The notes under the pieces: generated by a model
Database searches by the model: none
Seen by the model: only the letters and a program-made list of their open reading frames with translations
Told to the model about the DNA's origin: nothing
From: Dendrolimus kikuchii
Lineage: Eukaryota; Arthropoda; Insecta; Lepidoptera; Lasiocampidae
DNA: 64,000 bases
Assembly (NCBI GenBank): GCA_019925095.2
Contig: CM034398.1
Location: 13,903,001 to 13,967,000, forward strand
Reading direction: 5' to 3'
In this document: positions 25,401 to 40,500 of the stretch, one piece after another
Numbering within the stretch: the stretch's first letter is position 1
How the letters are laid out: each line of letters opens with the position of its first letter
Translations under genes and position numbers: made by a program

Positions 25401-28400
25401 GCGACACAAAGCACTAATTGAGAACGGGCGACGGGTAATATAAAGCCCGAGGGGAAGGATTCCGGCGGGCCGGGATCGGTGGTTTGCGGCGGCCTACGCT
25501 ATCTTACTGCCGTTTCGCAACGTGTTATGGCTGGGAGAGAAGAAACGGCGAAAGAAACTTCCCAGCAACACGCCTAGTCTATCCTGTGGGGGGGGCTATG
25601 TCTCCTAGCGTCCCTCGCAGGGACGTGGAGAGATCTTGATTGGCGGCGCCTGAGACGCCGCCGTCTGTGTCTGTCTGTCCGTGCCTGCCAGCCTGCCGTC
25701 CTAACCGCGGGCGGGCTGATCCGGGCCAGCCGTTTTGTGATAACGTCGACCCTGTCCGTGAGGACGTTACGCGGTCGTCGCACGAGAGCCTTTCGCCGAG
25801 GCTTATAATCGGACGCGGACACGACGAGTGGATTTCGATGGTGCGGCGCGAGATCGAAATACTTACGCGAGAGCGACGTAATGTAGTTTTTGATGGAGGG
25901 AAGCTCCAGATCGCGGTGGAGGTCGACGTTACGCATATAGAGGGGAGCACCGACGGCTCTGCGCATGAATTTGTTTTGCACGATTTGCAATTATAGGACA
26001 TTCTACTCTGCTATGGTTAAGGCGCAGACTACGCTCTGTTTTCTTAAGGGCATGAAAATCTATATATACTAATATTATAAAGAGAAAAGATTAGTATTTT
26101 TGTATGTTTGTAATGAATAAACTAAAAAACGACTGGACCGATTTCAAAAATTCTTTCACCATTAGAATGCTAGATTATCCCAGAGTAATATACGCTGCTA
26201 TATTCATTACTAGAAATTAGATAGATTAGAATTAGGGATTCCTACTAAAACTTCAATAATGTAACACAAGGTGAAAAAAATTAGTGTTCGAGTGGCTCCG
26301 GGGATGGTTTAGATTCACAATTAGACCCGGTAGGTGGCACTGGAATCGGGTTATAGATATTTATTTTTTCAGGGCAACGTCTGCCGAAAACGCTAGAATG
26401 TAATATAAGGATTAGATTGGACAACACATTTATTGATATCCAGTTGTCTTAAAATGTATAATACCTGAGAAGTATTTTACTGTAGCTCTAAATTGCGCAT
26501 TTTAACAAGAACTGATTAGATAAATTTTACAACAGAGCATTGTAAAATGAAACTATAAAACAATTTTAGTTCTCCATAAGCGACTTGTGAATTAATTAGA
26601 GAATTAAATATTTATAATAATAAAAGTTTGACCTCTTTGGTTGCACATTACTAAATATGTGTATTTGTCTGCTGATTATTAAAAAAATAAAAAAATCTGA
26701 GTAGCAAATTTTTTTACCACTCATACAGAGAGTGCGATATTTTGTGTAGTATAAAGTACTGAAATACAATGTCTATTCTTGAAACAGGAATATTAAAAAA
26801 ACCAAGGCTAAGGCTTTTTCGATAAAATTAATTATTAATTAACTATTGATGAGCATAATGACGCGTGTAAAAATATTGTGTTATAAAAAGCTTGTTAAAG
26901 TATTATGTAATTATATATAAAGGTTAAAATAATAAAAATAAAGGTTGTTAAGCATGAACTAATTTTTTGCTTATTATTTTTCATTAATATTCTATACGAG
27001 ACTCAGCAATTAAAAGGGTATAAAAAACTTCTCGTGTGTTTATACACCAATTGTTAAAATAATGAGTTATTTATCTTTATCTATGTACAATCTATTAAAA
27101 TAAGTCACGCACAACAGTTATATTAAAAGTTATCATTCGAGTAATCGACTTTTATCGGTCACTTGTAAATGCGTGAAATATTGATTTCATTACTACCATT
27201 TTGATTAATATTCCCGTGGTGAATTCAATGCTTTTTCATTGGAAAAGTATTTCAAATACCTTATTTAGCATGAGGTCAAAAATTATTATTATTGGAATGC
27301 TATTACAAACTAAAATTTTAAGCCATTCGTAAATAGTTACCAAGTATAATTTTAGGGTTACTAGAAATATATTTACATAGAGAATACAGATTTAAAAACG
27401 GAATCTTTTAAACAATTTATAACAAGAAAGGTAGAAAGTCGTTTTATTTAGAGTAAACTACATACACAATTTTGTATACTTATATAACTGCTAACAAATA
27501 TAAAAATAGAGTACAATAATCTTGTCCTAAAAGGGGCATCAGTCTCAGTATAATGCTGTCCTGTTAAGACCAAAGCTCATCTTTCGTAGGGCCCGTAAGT
27601 TATCGTCACGGAATGTTATATATCACGATGTCGAATTATTCCTATGTGAAATTAGTCCAGCAAAAACATATCTAAAAAATACCTTATATCAGCGGTCAGC
27701 AATTCTTACAGCAGGCAGGGTGCCACAAGGTGACAAAATCTACTAAAGGCGGGAGCCGCATTTGTGATATTAAAAACGGATAAACATTTTATTTGTATTT
27801 TATAAAAAAAAAGCAAATAATAAAATAAATACCACAAAGCACATAACATTTCATCCGTAAGAAAAAATACAATTTACTGCGACCGGGGGGCCTGTCGTAA
27901 GAGGCGACAAAACAATCCATAGCCAGGTGGTAGGGTGTTTGCCCGTCTGGATGGCTATCACCCCTGGTCTAGAATATGCCACCATAATAACCTTGAGTTG
28001 TGTGTTGCCGGCATTAGTGGCCAGGTTTCAGTCTCTCTTTAGAGAGCGGCAGCACATTATTAACACCTTGGTGTTACAAATGTTCATCATAGGCGATGGC
28101 AACCGCTTTCCTACAGGTCGGCCGTCTGCCGCACTCAAGCAATAAAACCAAAACACTACAAACTTCAATGTGACAATTGAGGCTGTATCTGAGTGGCTAT
28201 TTGTTTTGTATTAACTTTCATGTTAGTAGTTGCAATTCGTAAAATGGCTCTTAAATGCTCATTTGTGAGACGAGGAACATATTTATTTTTTCGGTAATTA
28301 AGGATTGAAAAAGTTTGTTCGCTTAAATAAGTATTATCAACAATTGTGATTAACTGATGAGCAAACCCTTTCAATTTGCGCAATAGCGTGTTCACTGTAA

Positions 28401-31400
28401 TGCATGATTTACATAACCTATAATATTATAACATTCTAATCATGCCGTATCATGTACATTGAACTGTACATTGAAACTATAAAAAAAAACAAGTGGAATA
28501 GACTATATAAACGACATTTTAATATTATATAAAATTATTAGAGCTAGGCATGTTTGCTGAAGAGTTTCTTGCGCCGCTTCTTCTCTTCGAGCCATAACAT
28601 GTTGCGAAGCCGTAGTAAATTAGATTAGGCTCCCATAGAGTAAATAATAACCATAAACAAAATTAAAACTAAATAATTAAAATTAACAAGTTGGCGGTAG
28701 GCTAAATAAAACTTTAACAATACTCGTTGACACTTGACATATTTGTCTTCCGTGATCACGGCCACTGAAAAGTGGCCGAAACGTCGGAAAAACCAAAATC
28801 AAATAAAGTTACCGCGCTTATAACTGTTAAAACGTAGTTTTATTGTATATAAACGATGGAAAAACGATGCATTTTTTTTAGATTTCTTGTCTGTTTGTTC
28901 AGGATTCACGTAAAAACGGCTGGGCCGATTACGATGCGGTTTTCGCTGATCAACAGCTAATTCTTAGACTTAAACTCTGCGTTGCGTTTTATCCTTGGAA
29001 TACCGCAGGAATTTTTCTGAGAATGAATTAAAATGGCGAGATTTAAAAAAAAAACAATTCTAATGTGATTTTTTAATGATCGATAGCAAATTTAATGTAA
29101 TAAAATGTGTGATATTTTTTATCCCGGGAATCCCGTAGGAAATTTCCCGGAAGCGATTTATAGTTGTTCGTGATTTGTAAAAAATAGCTTATTCCGATAC
29201 AGTTTTCTCTAAAACGTAGCTTACACTATTTTTCAAATACTGCGGTATTTTGCGTCCCGGGAACCCCATGGAAATTTCAAGTCAAACGTGGACGAAGTCG
29301 CAGGCATATCCTAGTAATAAATAATTAGGTATGTAATAATTGTACTAATTATTTATTATGGTAGTTAACTTATAAATGTTTTATTTACAAAACAGTGATG
29401 GGTCGTGTATTGCCGACCGCTGCCCTAGGATGGCTAAACAGCGCGTTAGGTAATTTTTAACTTGGTTTATGTTTTCGCGAACGATACCTCTTGAAATATC
29501 GTGGAAACAGTACATTTGACAAACTAACTTTAGTTTAATTTATTAAGATTAAATTATAACTTGTGATTATCTATTGCGGACTGTTTGCAAATTAAATTTT
29601 TCCGAATAATATAATTAATACTTCTTCTATTGTTTGTTATTTTTATTTTAGGATATTATTACACATTTAAGTATGATAATTATCATCATAAAATTTTATA
29701 AATATAAATGAAAAACAATTAACATATAATATAACTTTGGATATAGTAACAACAAAAATAAATGGCTCTCAAATGTAAAAACTTTTATGACAAAATAAAA
29801 TATGATTATTATAATTATACCGTGTTTATGTACGGATATTTAAACAATAAAACTTTTATCATTTTATACGATGGTGAACTATAATTACATGATACACGCG
29901 AACGAAGTGTATCAAACCCATTCCCATATGCATCGCATTAGAGTGAAACTCTGTCGATATCTGTACTACTTGATGCCTACAGCCTAAGGGCCTTACTTAT
30001 AATCGTTACTTAAATTGAAAGAAACTACTCAGCAACTGATTAATAAAAATCTTACTCATAAACTCCTCTTTAGTCGAATATTTTGGGTACATCCTACGTT
30101 AATCATTCAAATTTCGTTTATCTGTGCTCCTGCTAGGTAAACAACAGGTAATACACGTTTATAAGTGAATAAAAAAGATATTCATTGATTAGGGTCTGAT
30201 TCTGATTCTCTTACTTAAAAGATGCCTAATCGTTTCGTAACGAGATTATTATAAGTAAGGCCGTAAGTGTCTTGAAGTTTCGTATAAATACGTACCTTCT
30301 AGGTAAGCGTGCTCTATCCTAGACCACATCTTCGCTTAACATGAAGCTAGATCATGGTCAAATGAATGAATCTATCTATAGCACAATGAAATTAAAAAAC
30401 AAAAATGTAAGAACAGTTTCGACTTACCAAAAGCTTTGGCGATAGCAACATTGCCCAATACTGCAATAATAGGAACTAGAACGATCGAAGATCCGAGATC
30501 AGAACACATCTCTATAAACGAGAATTCTCTTCCTCCATATTCTGTACTGAACGGCGGCAGTCTTAAAGATGGGAGACCCTCTCTAAAAATAAAAATTATA
30601 TGACAAACAATATGGGAGCGGATATTGAAATCAAACGAGATACTTTTTACGCACTTGCAGAAAGTCGTAGACTCATAGATTTTATAGGAGCGTACCTACT
30701 TCTATCGTCATAAGTAAGATACCAGTAAAAGGAGTCAAATAGCTCATGAATTATTGTTTGAAAATTAATTTAAAAAATTTCAATCGTAGTAAAAGTTAGA
30801 TTATAAGGTGTTATTAAATACCTGTTCTTTTATATGTAAAAATATTAGAATTTATTTTATATATGTCCACATCCCTATTCTTGGCTGTATACCATGAGAA
30901 AAACTTACTTACGGCTCTAAAAAATATATTAATAAGTTGGTATTATGGCTAGTCACGGTTTTGGCTGGCCATTGTATCTCCAGTTTACTGGTAGAAAACG
31001 AACACAAAATATAGGGGATGGATGCTTTTCAAAGAACACCAACATAATTTAGTGGACAAATCGCTTGCATTATGTCTGTAATAACAAAATCCTAAAGTAT
31101 CGAGCGTTGTGTATAATTTCTGAAGAGCGAGTCTCAAGTCTCTCTTTTACACCTCGTAAAAAAGCAGACTGTGCTATCGCTAAAGAGCGATTTTTCAATG
31201 CGAACGGACGTTCTGTTAAATACAATGAAACTAGGCTCTAACGGTTTAAAATGCGTTTAATATGCGTTTTAATTTTCATGAAGAGTTTCTGTGACATGTA
31301 GATACTATAGATATTTTATTTTATTTTATTTTACAAGATAAGATAAGATATAAAAAACAAAACGAACAGAAATCGCGCCCTAAAGAATTAAATCGTTGTT

Positions 31401-34400
31401 TTAACTAAATTCGACTTGTTAATTATAGTGTTATACGTATGCGATAACTGATAAGATAATCGGACCCCAAGTCTTCTGTTTCATAATGACACCAGTGCAC
31501 GACAATTCCGACAAAATTCTAAAGCAGATTTGGGGCCCAGTTACAATTTAATATAGAATTAAGCTACAATTATATAACTGTCAAAACAAAAATATCAAAA
31601 ATCAATTATATAACTAACAAGGAAAAAGAAACTTGATAAGTCGACATACGTATAAAACCGATGAACACTGAAACGGAAATCTGATAAACTTTTAATGAAG
31701 AAGTTACATAACATCCTTATATTCGTCTATGATATTATAAAATTCTAAATATACCGTGTCTGTACATTGAACCTATTAAAAAACAAACAAATGGAATACA
31801 CTATATAAACGATGGAGAACACGATATATTTTTTTTTAAATTCTTGTCTGTTTGTTCGGGATTCGCGTAAAAATTATTGGGCTGATTTCGATTCGGTTTT
31901 CGTTGATCGACAACAAATTTTTAGACTTACATTCTGCACTACTTTTTATACTGGGAATCCAGTAGGAATTTTTCTGGAAACGATTTAAAATGCCCAGATT
32001 AAAAAGAATCGAATTCCAATGTAATTTTATCGCTGATCGATAGAAAATTTTATGTGATAAAATGTGTGATTTTTTTATCCCGGGAATCCTGTGTGATTTT
32101 TTTCGGGAGCGGTTTGTAATTGTTCGGGGGTGCATAAATATTAGCCGATTCCGAAGCAGCTTTCACTAAAGCGATAGCTTACATTATTTTTTAATTGTTG
32201 TGGTACTTTATGTCCCGGGAATCCTGCGGGAATTTAAAGTCAAGTCGCAGGAATATCTCTCTTTTCTTACACTTTCTCCCAACTATTTAGGGTTGGCACA
32301 ATATGTATTTATTTCTTACAGTCATACATTTTCTGTCACACCATAAATCATCATATCATCCTTCACACAATCCATCCATCTCTTTTTTGGTCCACCTTTA
32401 CATTTGTACCCATCCATCTTGTAGTGCAACATTATTTGTCACATGACTTTCATCTTCACCTTAATCTTCTTCCTCTCAATTTTTCAGTCACGGGTGCAAC
32501 TCTCATAGATGATCTTATGTACTCATTTCTTACTTTATCTATTCGTGTAACATCACATCCATCTCAACATTGTCATCCCAGCTGAGTGGAGACGTTTGCG
32601 GTTTATGACTTTAGTGACCCAACATTCGGATCCGTATAGCATGACTAGTCCAATATGACCTTTTAGTTTAAGTGGCATTAGTTTGGCGCATCTCACACCG
32701 CTTACCTGTCTCCACTTTAGCCATGCTACATTTATTCTTCTCCTTACATCCTTCTCTATATCACAATTACTGCAGTAGTCAACCGAGGTATCTGAATTCC
32801 TGGTTACATGGTAAGGTGCCTGATTGTAGTTTAAGAGGCATAGCACTAGAGATTCCGGCCGAAATCGCAAAACAGGTATTCGGTTTAACGAATTCGCGGG
32901 CATATCCTTGTGAATAAATATAATTCGCTCTTACTTGACAGTTCCAGTTAATTTGAACGGGTTCTCCGAATAAGACTCAAAGAGATACGCAGCGACTGAA
33001 CACAATACGACTATAATTGCATTTCGAGAGGTGGACAATAACCACAATGCTTTCTTCAATCCTTTCTGACTGGCTGGTAGGTTTATATCTTTCATTTTCT
33101 GTGAACGAAAACATAAGTTAAAACTTTATACTCATCGAAACAACGTAAGGTGTGACACGAATAACAGATTATCCCAAAATTTTGATTTTCTAGATACATG
33201 TCATACACAGTGAAGGGTGATGTACTGGTGAAGCATGTCCACTGGTTGTGCCATTTTGCAACGAAACTTTAACAACGCATTTAACTGAAAACATCTGATA
33301 TCTTAGAAATTACTTAACGGTTGTCGTACATTAAAATTAAATATCATCCTGGCTGCTGAATTAAATAAAAATATTACTAAGAAACAACGTTATGATTTTT
33401 CATGATCTGTCTAACGATACGTACAATAATTCTTTTACATTCCTGAGTTACATTTACGATGAGCATCTAATATCATTCGCATTTTCACTATATCAGTTTG
33501 TAGCGACATATAGAATACAACTTCCTGCCTAATTTTATTTATATATATCCAGCGGTTCGTGAGGAAAATAGCTATAATATAAATAGACGGACGGGCATAC
33601 GGATGATTTTATAAAGGTTTTTGCTAAATTGACTACGGAACCCTAAAAGAAGATTCCCACATCTCTCAAGTAACTCTTTCACAATAATTTTCATGAATAT
33701 TGAAAACCTGAGAACCTATTTTTATACGAGTCAAGTTACGGAAGTCTGCCATTATTAATTATACTTTGTAATCATATATTTATTTATAAGTATTAAATTA
33801 GTTTTTCAATGGTTATATGAAGACGATAATTAAACTAAGTGCTTCTAAGAAATATATGAAGAGTTAATTTGAGATTTTGTGTAATTTATTAAAATATCTA
33901 AAAATATACTTCTTACATAATAACCGTTATTATTTTTAAGTTACGTAAAAAATATTATGAACGAAATATTAGATCATTTTGGTAATTTGATGTAGTTAGC
34001 ATTCTATATAGATAAACTGATAGTTTTATCAATTTAAATCTTTGAAAAAATATGTAAGGGCAATACAAGATTCAAGAAAAAATGATATTCGATTGTTTTA
34101 AAATAATAATAAACTTACTCGCATCAGTAAAAGAATTACAATACAAGATATTCCTAAGGTACTGTCAGCTAATCTTGCATTTGGTATGTTTACTATTACC
34201 TGAAAAATAAGTACATCTTTATAACACACAACAATTTTCCATGCGGTTCATCTTATTTTGTAGGATAAATACTACTCTATTCATTCTTCTTTCACGCAAA
34301 AGATATATAAAGTATTACATGCGTAAAATCAGCTTCGACAGTGAAAATTGTGAAACCAAATCCAGAGGGATGTATCTCACCACGCGACAAAAATATACTA

Positions 34401-34456
34401 TGTTCATCCCCGTTAGTGATAGATAGTACACACTCACCCACACACACACACACACA

Positions 34457-34508
<52 letters not shown>

Positions 34509-34536
34509 CGGACGCACGCACGCACGCACGCACGCT

Positions 34537-34568
<32 letters not shown>

Positions 34569-37500
34569 CACACACATATATAACTATATATTTGGTGCGC
34601 TACCTACGACGTGAAAAATGAACTAACGTACATATAAAAAACTTAATTACACATTTATTTCTCGTTTCTTATTAATAAAAAACACACTTCATATTGAAAT
34701 CGTATACAAATATTTTGTTTGTAAACACTAATTTCTGGCTACTATTTCGACTAAATAAATTCTGTTTGTGTATTCCTACTCTGTACAATTTCCCGCATTT
34801 TGTAGCATTCCGTTTATTTTATTTTTGGTTTCCAGAAGGATTTAGAAATTAATGTTGCCAACTATAGTCGGCGATAGCAAATGACCATGAGGTGAAACAA
34901 AGTTTTCTTCGATATCCTTAAATTATACAACCAAAACAAATAATGCATAAAACATATCACACTATTTTTACTGCATAATATTGATCCGATATTAGTGAGA
35001 GCAGAAAACTGGATAAGCCAAAATAGTCTGATAAAGTAGCACAACTAACCTATAAAAGGTATACATAAAAGGTACATATAAAAGGTATACCATAACCTAT
35101 AAAAGGTATATATATACACTTACACGATTTTAAGTTAAATAAAGCTGTCAAATGAATATACGAATACATTAAACAAAAATAGTGCAATTTCAGAAACGGT
35201 TAAATATCAATAAAAATTATATACACGTATATATTACACGTGTTGAAAATTAAATTAAGTGGAAAATAAATTAAAAGCGTGAAAACGAATGCACACAAGT
35301 AAATTATAAAGTGTAACTAAACGGGAGTAATTTCAGAAACAGTTGAAAATCAATAAATATATGCTTTGACAGAAAACAATATGGAATATATCGAGTTCTT
35401 TAATAAATATAAAGTCGGAAGTATGTATGCAAACATGTACGTGCATGAAGACAAGTAAAAAAGGAAGGTTACATATGTTACTATGTCGACAGCGGATATT
35501 AAAGTATTTTTATATAGCCCGTAAGAAACCAGATAATATGGACAGACTTGTGGACACTGGGAAAGTTAAATGTAAGAGAGTAGTCGATGTAGATTTCCAA
35601 AAAAGGTAGGTTAATAGCCATTCTGAATAGTTAGGCTATTTTGGCCCTTAACCTTGCTTAATCCGATATGGTGGAGAAAAGCAATTAGGTATTCACTGGC
35701 ATCAAGGTCACGGTTCTCAGCAGTGGGGCATCGACTAGGAAATAGAACATTGGTTATTAACGTTTACTATCATATTTTTCTTAAAATATTTGTTTTACCT
35801 TTTTTATTGTATCCAAAAATCCACCGGATTTGAATTGTAGGCCAAGTAGGCCTTTTAATTGTGAAACTGCAATGATCACTGATGTGGCCGACGTGAATCC
35901 AACGGTGACCGGCACTGATATGAAGTCTATTAAAACTCCTATATAACGAAAAAGATTCTAAATAAATACTCTTTTGAAAGGTTTTCAACATAACATAACA
36001 TGACATGTCTTTTGCAGTCCACCGAGAGTTCCATAGAGGTGACAAATGTCCACTGTTATTCCAGTCATCTTAGGGGTTCATCTCGAACAGCGGTAATACC
36101 TATGGTTCAGTTCTTGTCGCACCCCATAAAAGCGCATAGAAGGGCGCAGGTTAGTTTTAGTGGGTAGTTTGATGGCCGACCATCTCCGTCCCTCCGATCG
36201 GATGCCCACATCCGGCCGATCACGAGTCCCAGACATCCCTCGGTGTAAAGCCTTTCCCCAGGCCCGAGGATGGTGTCCCAAGAAGACATTCCCCCTGCGT
36301 CACAAATAAGGGGTTTCATCTCAGTATGAAAACCTATAATCTTTAAACTTGTAATAGCCTTTATTTTGGTCTTCTAAAAGTTGTCTCAAAAGTCTTATTA
36401 GATCTCGTATTCGAGTCACTATATCATTTAATAAGGTCAACGATTTTTGGTGAAAATCTCGCTTCCTGAATTTCTGAGAAAATTACTGCAAAATATAAAG
36501 GCAGACCGACGGACGAACATGACTGTTTCATAAAAGTTATATTTTCGAAAAATAGTCACGGAACTGTAAAGGTATACAAATATATTAAAAACATATATAG
36601 AAATCAAGTTAGAATTATATTCTAAACAACAAGTCGTATTTTGCAAACTAGACAGTTAATTGTTCCAGGTTTGTATAACGATAAATTGCTATAAAAACTA
36701 ATAATATCGCTGTAAAATTGAAACTGTAAACCATAAATAGAGAGATATTATTCGATACAAGGATTTGTGATCAAAATTAATTAATTATTTTCAGAGTCTA
36801 AAAATTTTAATACATCTAGTATCTACCAAAAGCTATATTATTATATTGCATTGCGTTAATGTGCCGTTCCAGTTCATACCAAAAAATTACCTTGAACATT
36901 TATATAAGATATAAGGATACTGCGTATTAGCCTCTGAGATTCGCTGATGAAATGTTACGATGATCGCATCAACAAATATATATGTTTCAAATGTGGACAA
37001 ACAATGACTATTTTTCGGTACGTTGTCTAACCCGACAAGGTACCGAAAAATAGTGAAATAGTAAATACGTTGTTCAAATCAAGTGGCTTTGTGCAAGTCG
37101 GATTTGCTCATGGGGGGGGGGGGAGGGGGGGGTGGGGGGGGGGGGGTTTTGTCTCTGATTTTACGGCACGGCCGCGCGGAACTTACCACCAATTTTATTT
37201 ACCGCTATATTTTTAATTTAATCATTTTTTGGTACAAAGTTCATTAGTATGGAGTAAATACCTGTAATGAATCTTAATACGTATAAAATACCCCTGCAAT
37301 CGTCGTTAATCTACTTAAAATGTTTTGTTTGTACACAAAAAAAATATATTTTTAAATGGGTTTGTATAAATAATTACGTGAGCTATCGGTCTTATTCATA
37401 GAGAGTTAGAGTAAGTTAGAACGCTTCTTTAAGAACCACAAAGAAGCGTTGAAACTTACTGTAACTCCCTATGAATAAGACCGTATATGTCCAGCTTTAT

Positions 37501-40500
37501 TATTTCGTGACACAATCAGCATCAGCACAGACAGGCAGACACCACAGTGGGACTATAAGAATTCATTCTTACATTTTGAGTATACTTTTTTATAACTCTT
37601 TGTTTTAGGCTATTAAATTACGAATTCGTAAAGTTATTGAACTAAAACCCAATGAAAACGCGATCTCAATCAATCACTTATTTTCCGCTTCAAATTTACG
37701 ATAAAAGTTTCTTTTGAGGTGATAACTACATTAATAGCACTTCAAAGACTTGGAACATCAGGTCGAACTACTTATTACACAGATATTACCATTTTGCGAT
37801 CATAAAGATAATAGTAATAACCTTGAATTTAATAGGCCTTTTTATACTTTTCTGCTAGTCATTTTACTTTAAAAGATAACTAGAAATTTTGTTTTCTTTA
37901 TAATTGACTTGTCCTACGCGCATCATTGGCAGCAATCAGGTTTTTTAATACTATTGCCAGATCATTCCTCTTTCACTACAATTAACTGATTAGCGCTCAT
38001 GATTGTTATCAAAAAAGTAGTTGAAACAGAAAAATTCTTAAAAAGCTATGTATATTTTTAAAGAAAACCTGGTTGCCACCAATGAGGCGTGCGGTTGGAC
38101 GCGGAAGAATCACATGCTAGCGTAAATTCTGTTACCCGCACATTGACTTAAGAATTTTTTGAAAACATTGACAGCTAAAATTTTATAATATTAAACATTC
38201 CTCAATATCGTGTATGTATGTTTTTTATTAATCGGTGAAGGTTTCTTATTAAAATTTACATGATGTACAAATTCCTAAAGTAAAATAAATTCATGGTAGT
38301 CAATACTGATAGTGTTTTTAAAATCAGTGTAACACCTGCTTTAATTACACGATTAAAATATGAAAACGTAATTGCAAACTAACGCAATAAGCTTATTCCA
38401 TTTTGCACCAATGAATGGAAATTTGATAACGATAACAGGATGAGCGCATAGAATGTGTCTTTATAATAAACTAGGTTACAAGGGATAATGGAGGCCTCAT
38501 TGTTGATAAAATAATTACGTATCAAGATTGTATAACAAAAGCCTCTATTCGAGATTACCTTCGGGAATTTGTCGTGCTGAAATGCGCACAGGGAAACGTA
38601 TTTTGATACAACTATTCAAAATATCATATTGTAAAGGTATAGCAGGGTTTCCAAGTAAAAACTGCCTCTGCGGCGCTTTCTACTTTCACTATGGGGATTG
38701 TTTTGTTATCAAATAAAAATAATTCACAAACATTTTCAGCTTTTTATCTTAATTATTTTTCAAGATTTTTTGAAAACCTATTTTTCCGCTTATATTTTTT
38801 TTTCAACACTTAAATTACAGATTAACTCATGGCGAATTTTTTAACAATACTTAGGACCAAAATACATGAAAAAATGTTTTTATTGTAATTTCCGGATGAA
38901 AAGCCGATTCTTAAGAAATAAAATAAAACACGTATTTTATATATAGTTTTTAAAAACTATCTATTACCAATTTCTTTCAGAATATGTCTTTTATAATCCT
39001 TTCTACTCATGAATTTTTTCAATTTCTTTGGAGTGGTGGGACGGTTTGAAAAAAAATAAAAACTGTTTTATTTTTCAAAACCTTTTTTCTAACAAACTGA
39101 TATGGTTTTGATTTTTAACCTAAAAACACATACCTCGTTGAAATGACGTTAAAATAATAACTTACTATACATTTGTTAAAAAAATAATACTTTATAAATT
39201 ATACTGTATTTTATATTGTGTAGTGCCTCAATATGAAAGTACTACCATTAAAACTTCTAACTAACTGTTGCGGATTGACGACCCAAAATGAGTCCTGGCC
39301 TCCGAAACGAGAATACTCCGCTCCTTTCGGGGCAAATACCCTATCACTTGGTTGTGGGTTGTTTTGTCGCCTCTTACGACAAGCCACCCGGCCGCACGAA
39401 ATTGTATTCTTTCTCCGTTCCTGCACGGATAATTAATTATTCTGTGATTTGGGTAATATAAATGTATCAAACGCAGTCATGATGTTCGGAACAAGTGTGT
39501 CGCCGGCTTAAGTCGAGACCCTATTGTATTCAATTATTCGTTAAATCATTTTTGTAAATGTCAAGTTCTTTAATTGACGAACGACTTAAAAATAATTACT
39601 ACGGTAGATTAAAATTTATGTCCATAGTTCAATTATGCATGCTAAGCTTCGATATTAAATTGCTTTAGTTTAATTACCCCATTATCTAGTAATAGAGATG
39701 ACGTGCAGCCAGTTTTATGACCTAAACTACTATTAGACACAACCTTAAGTTAATTAGGGTAAGATTAGTTGGTACTTGAAATGAAACAGTTTCAAACAGC
39801 TTTGTTTATACACTTCCTTAATCTGTAACATGTCAACTGCTGGAGACTCTTTAGATATAGATCTTTGGACTTAGAATATGGTTTATTCTTTACTTATATT
39901 TGATGTTTTTATTCTAAAATGTGTTGGAAAGGAAATACTTTCAAAAATTTAGGGACCATTTTTCCACTATGAGGGCGCCAGCGGCTTGGATACGGGGTAG
40001 CAAAATTAAAAGTCAGAAAGAGCACATCGAAATCTAATAAAATTACCCATTTTCAAAACGCCCGGACACCTTTCCAGGTAACCCCCTTTTTCGCACCAAA
40101 TGACTGGGGTATATTACTCTAGAAACCTATTTTATAATGAAATAAATTTCAGATAAAATAAGTCGTGGAGACTATGTTTATATTGCTATAATCTCGATTT
40201 TCATAAAGGGCAAATCGTAATAAATATTTCAGAAAAGCGATTAAAAGATATATATATATATTCTACTTATAATAGTGGCAACGTTTTTATCTGTAACCAA
40301 ATTCTGAGTATTATCGTTATAAACCAGACAGGTGTATATATTGTAAAAATGAGGGCATGACAACGCCATACTATTTTGGATTACAAGAGTTGGAAAGAGC
40401 AGAGAATTGCAGCGCAGATAAATCGAAACAGAAAACATGATGGAGGTCGCGCTCAGGAAAGGGAACGATGGAGACGTTGTCAAAGCAATGATGATTAAAA

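Larger units (their letters stand above)
27690..29422 (-). mobile_element. Decayed hAT transposon with nested insertions
   Basis: The terminal inverted repeats CAGCGGTCAGCAAT (27690-27703) and ATTGCCGACCGCTG (29409-29422) match at 13 of 14 positions and fit the CAGxGGTCxxCAA ends of hAT elements. The flanking 8-mers (CCTTATAT and CCCTAGGA) match only partly. The interior holds a transposase remnant (28165-28395), a SINE-like copy (27853-28147) and a Helitron-like copy (28417-29314) that is itself interrupted. Confidence 0.7.

Noticed and set aside
25640..25996. Plus-strand 118-residue frame
   Set aside because: It lies antisense to the Jockey reverse transcriptase end, which explains the bases.
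34292..34583. Three overlapping open frames with cysteine-arginine or threonine-histidine repeats
   Set aside because: They are translations of the (CA)n/(CGCA)n microsatellite, not proteins.
35050..35113. Regularly spaced ATAAAAGGTA repeats suggesting a CRISPR-like array
   Set aside because: Units are short, spacing is irregular and there are no spacers of constant size; it is a local tandem expansion.
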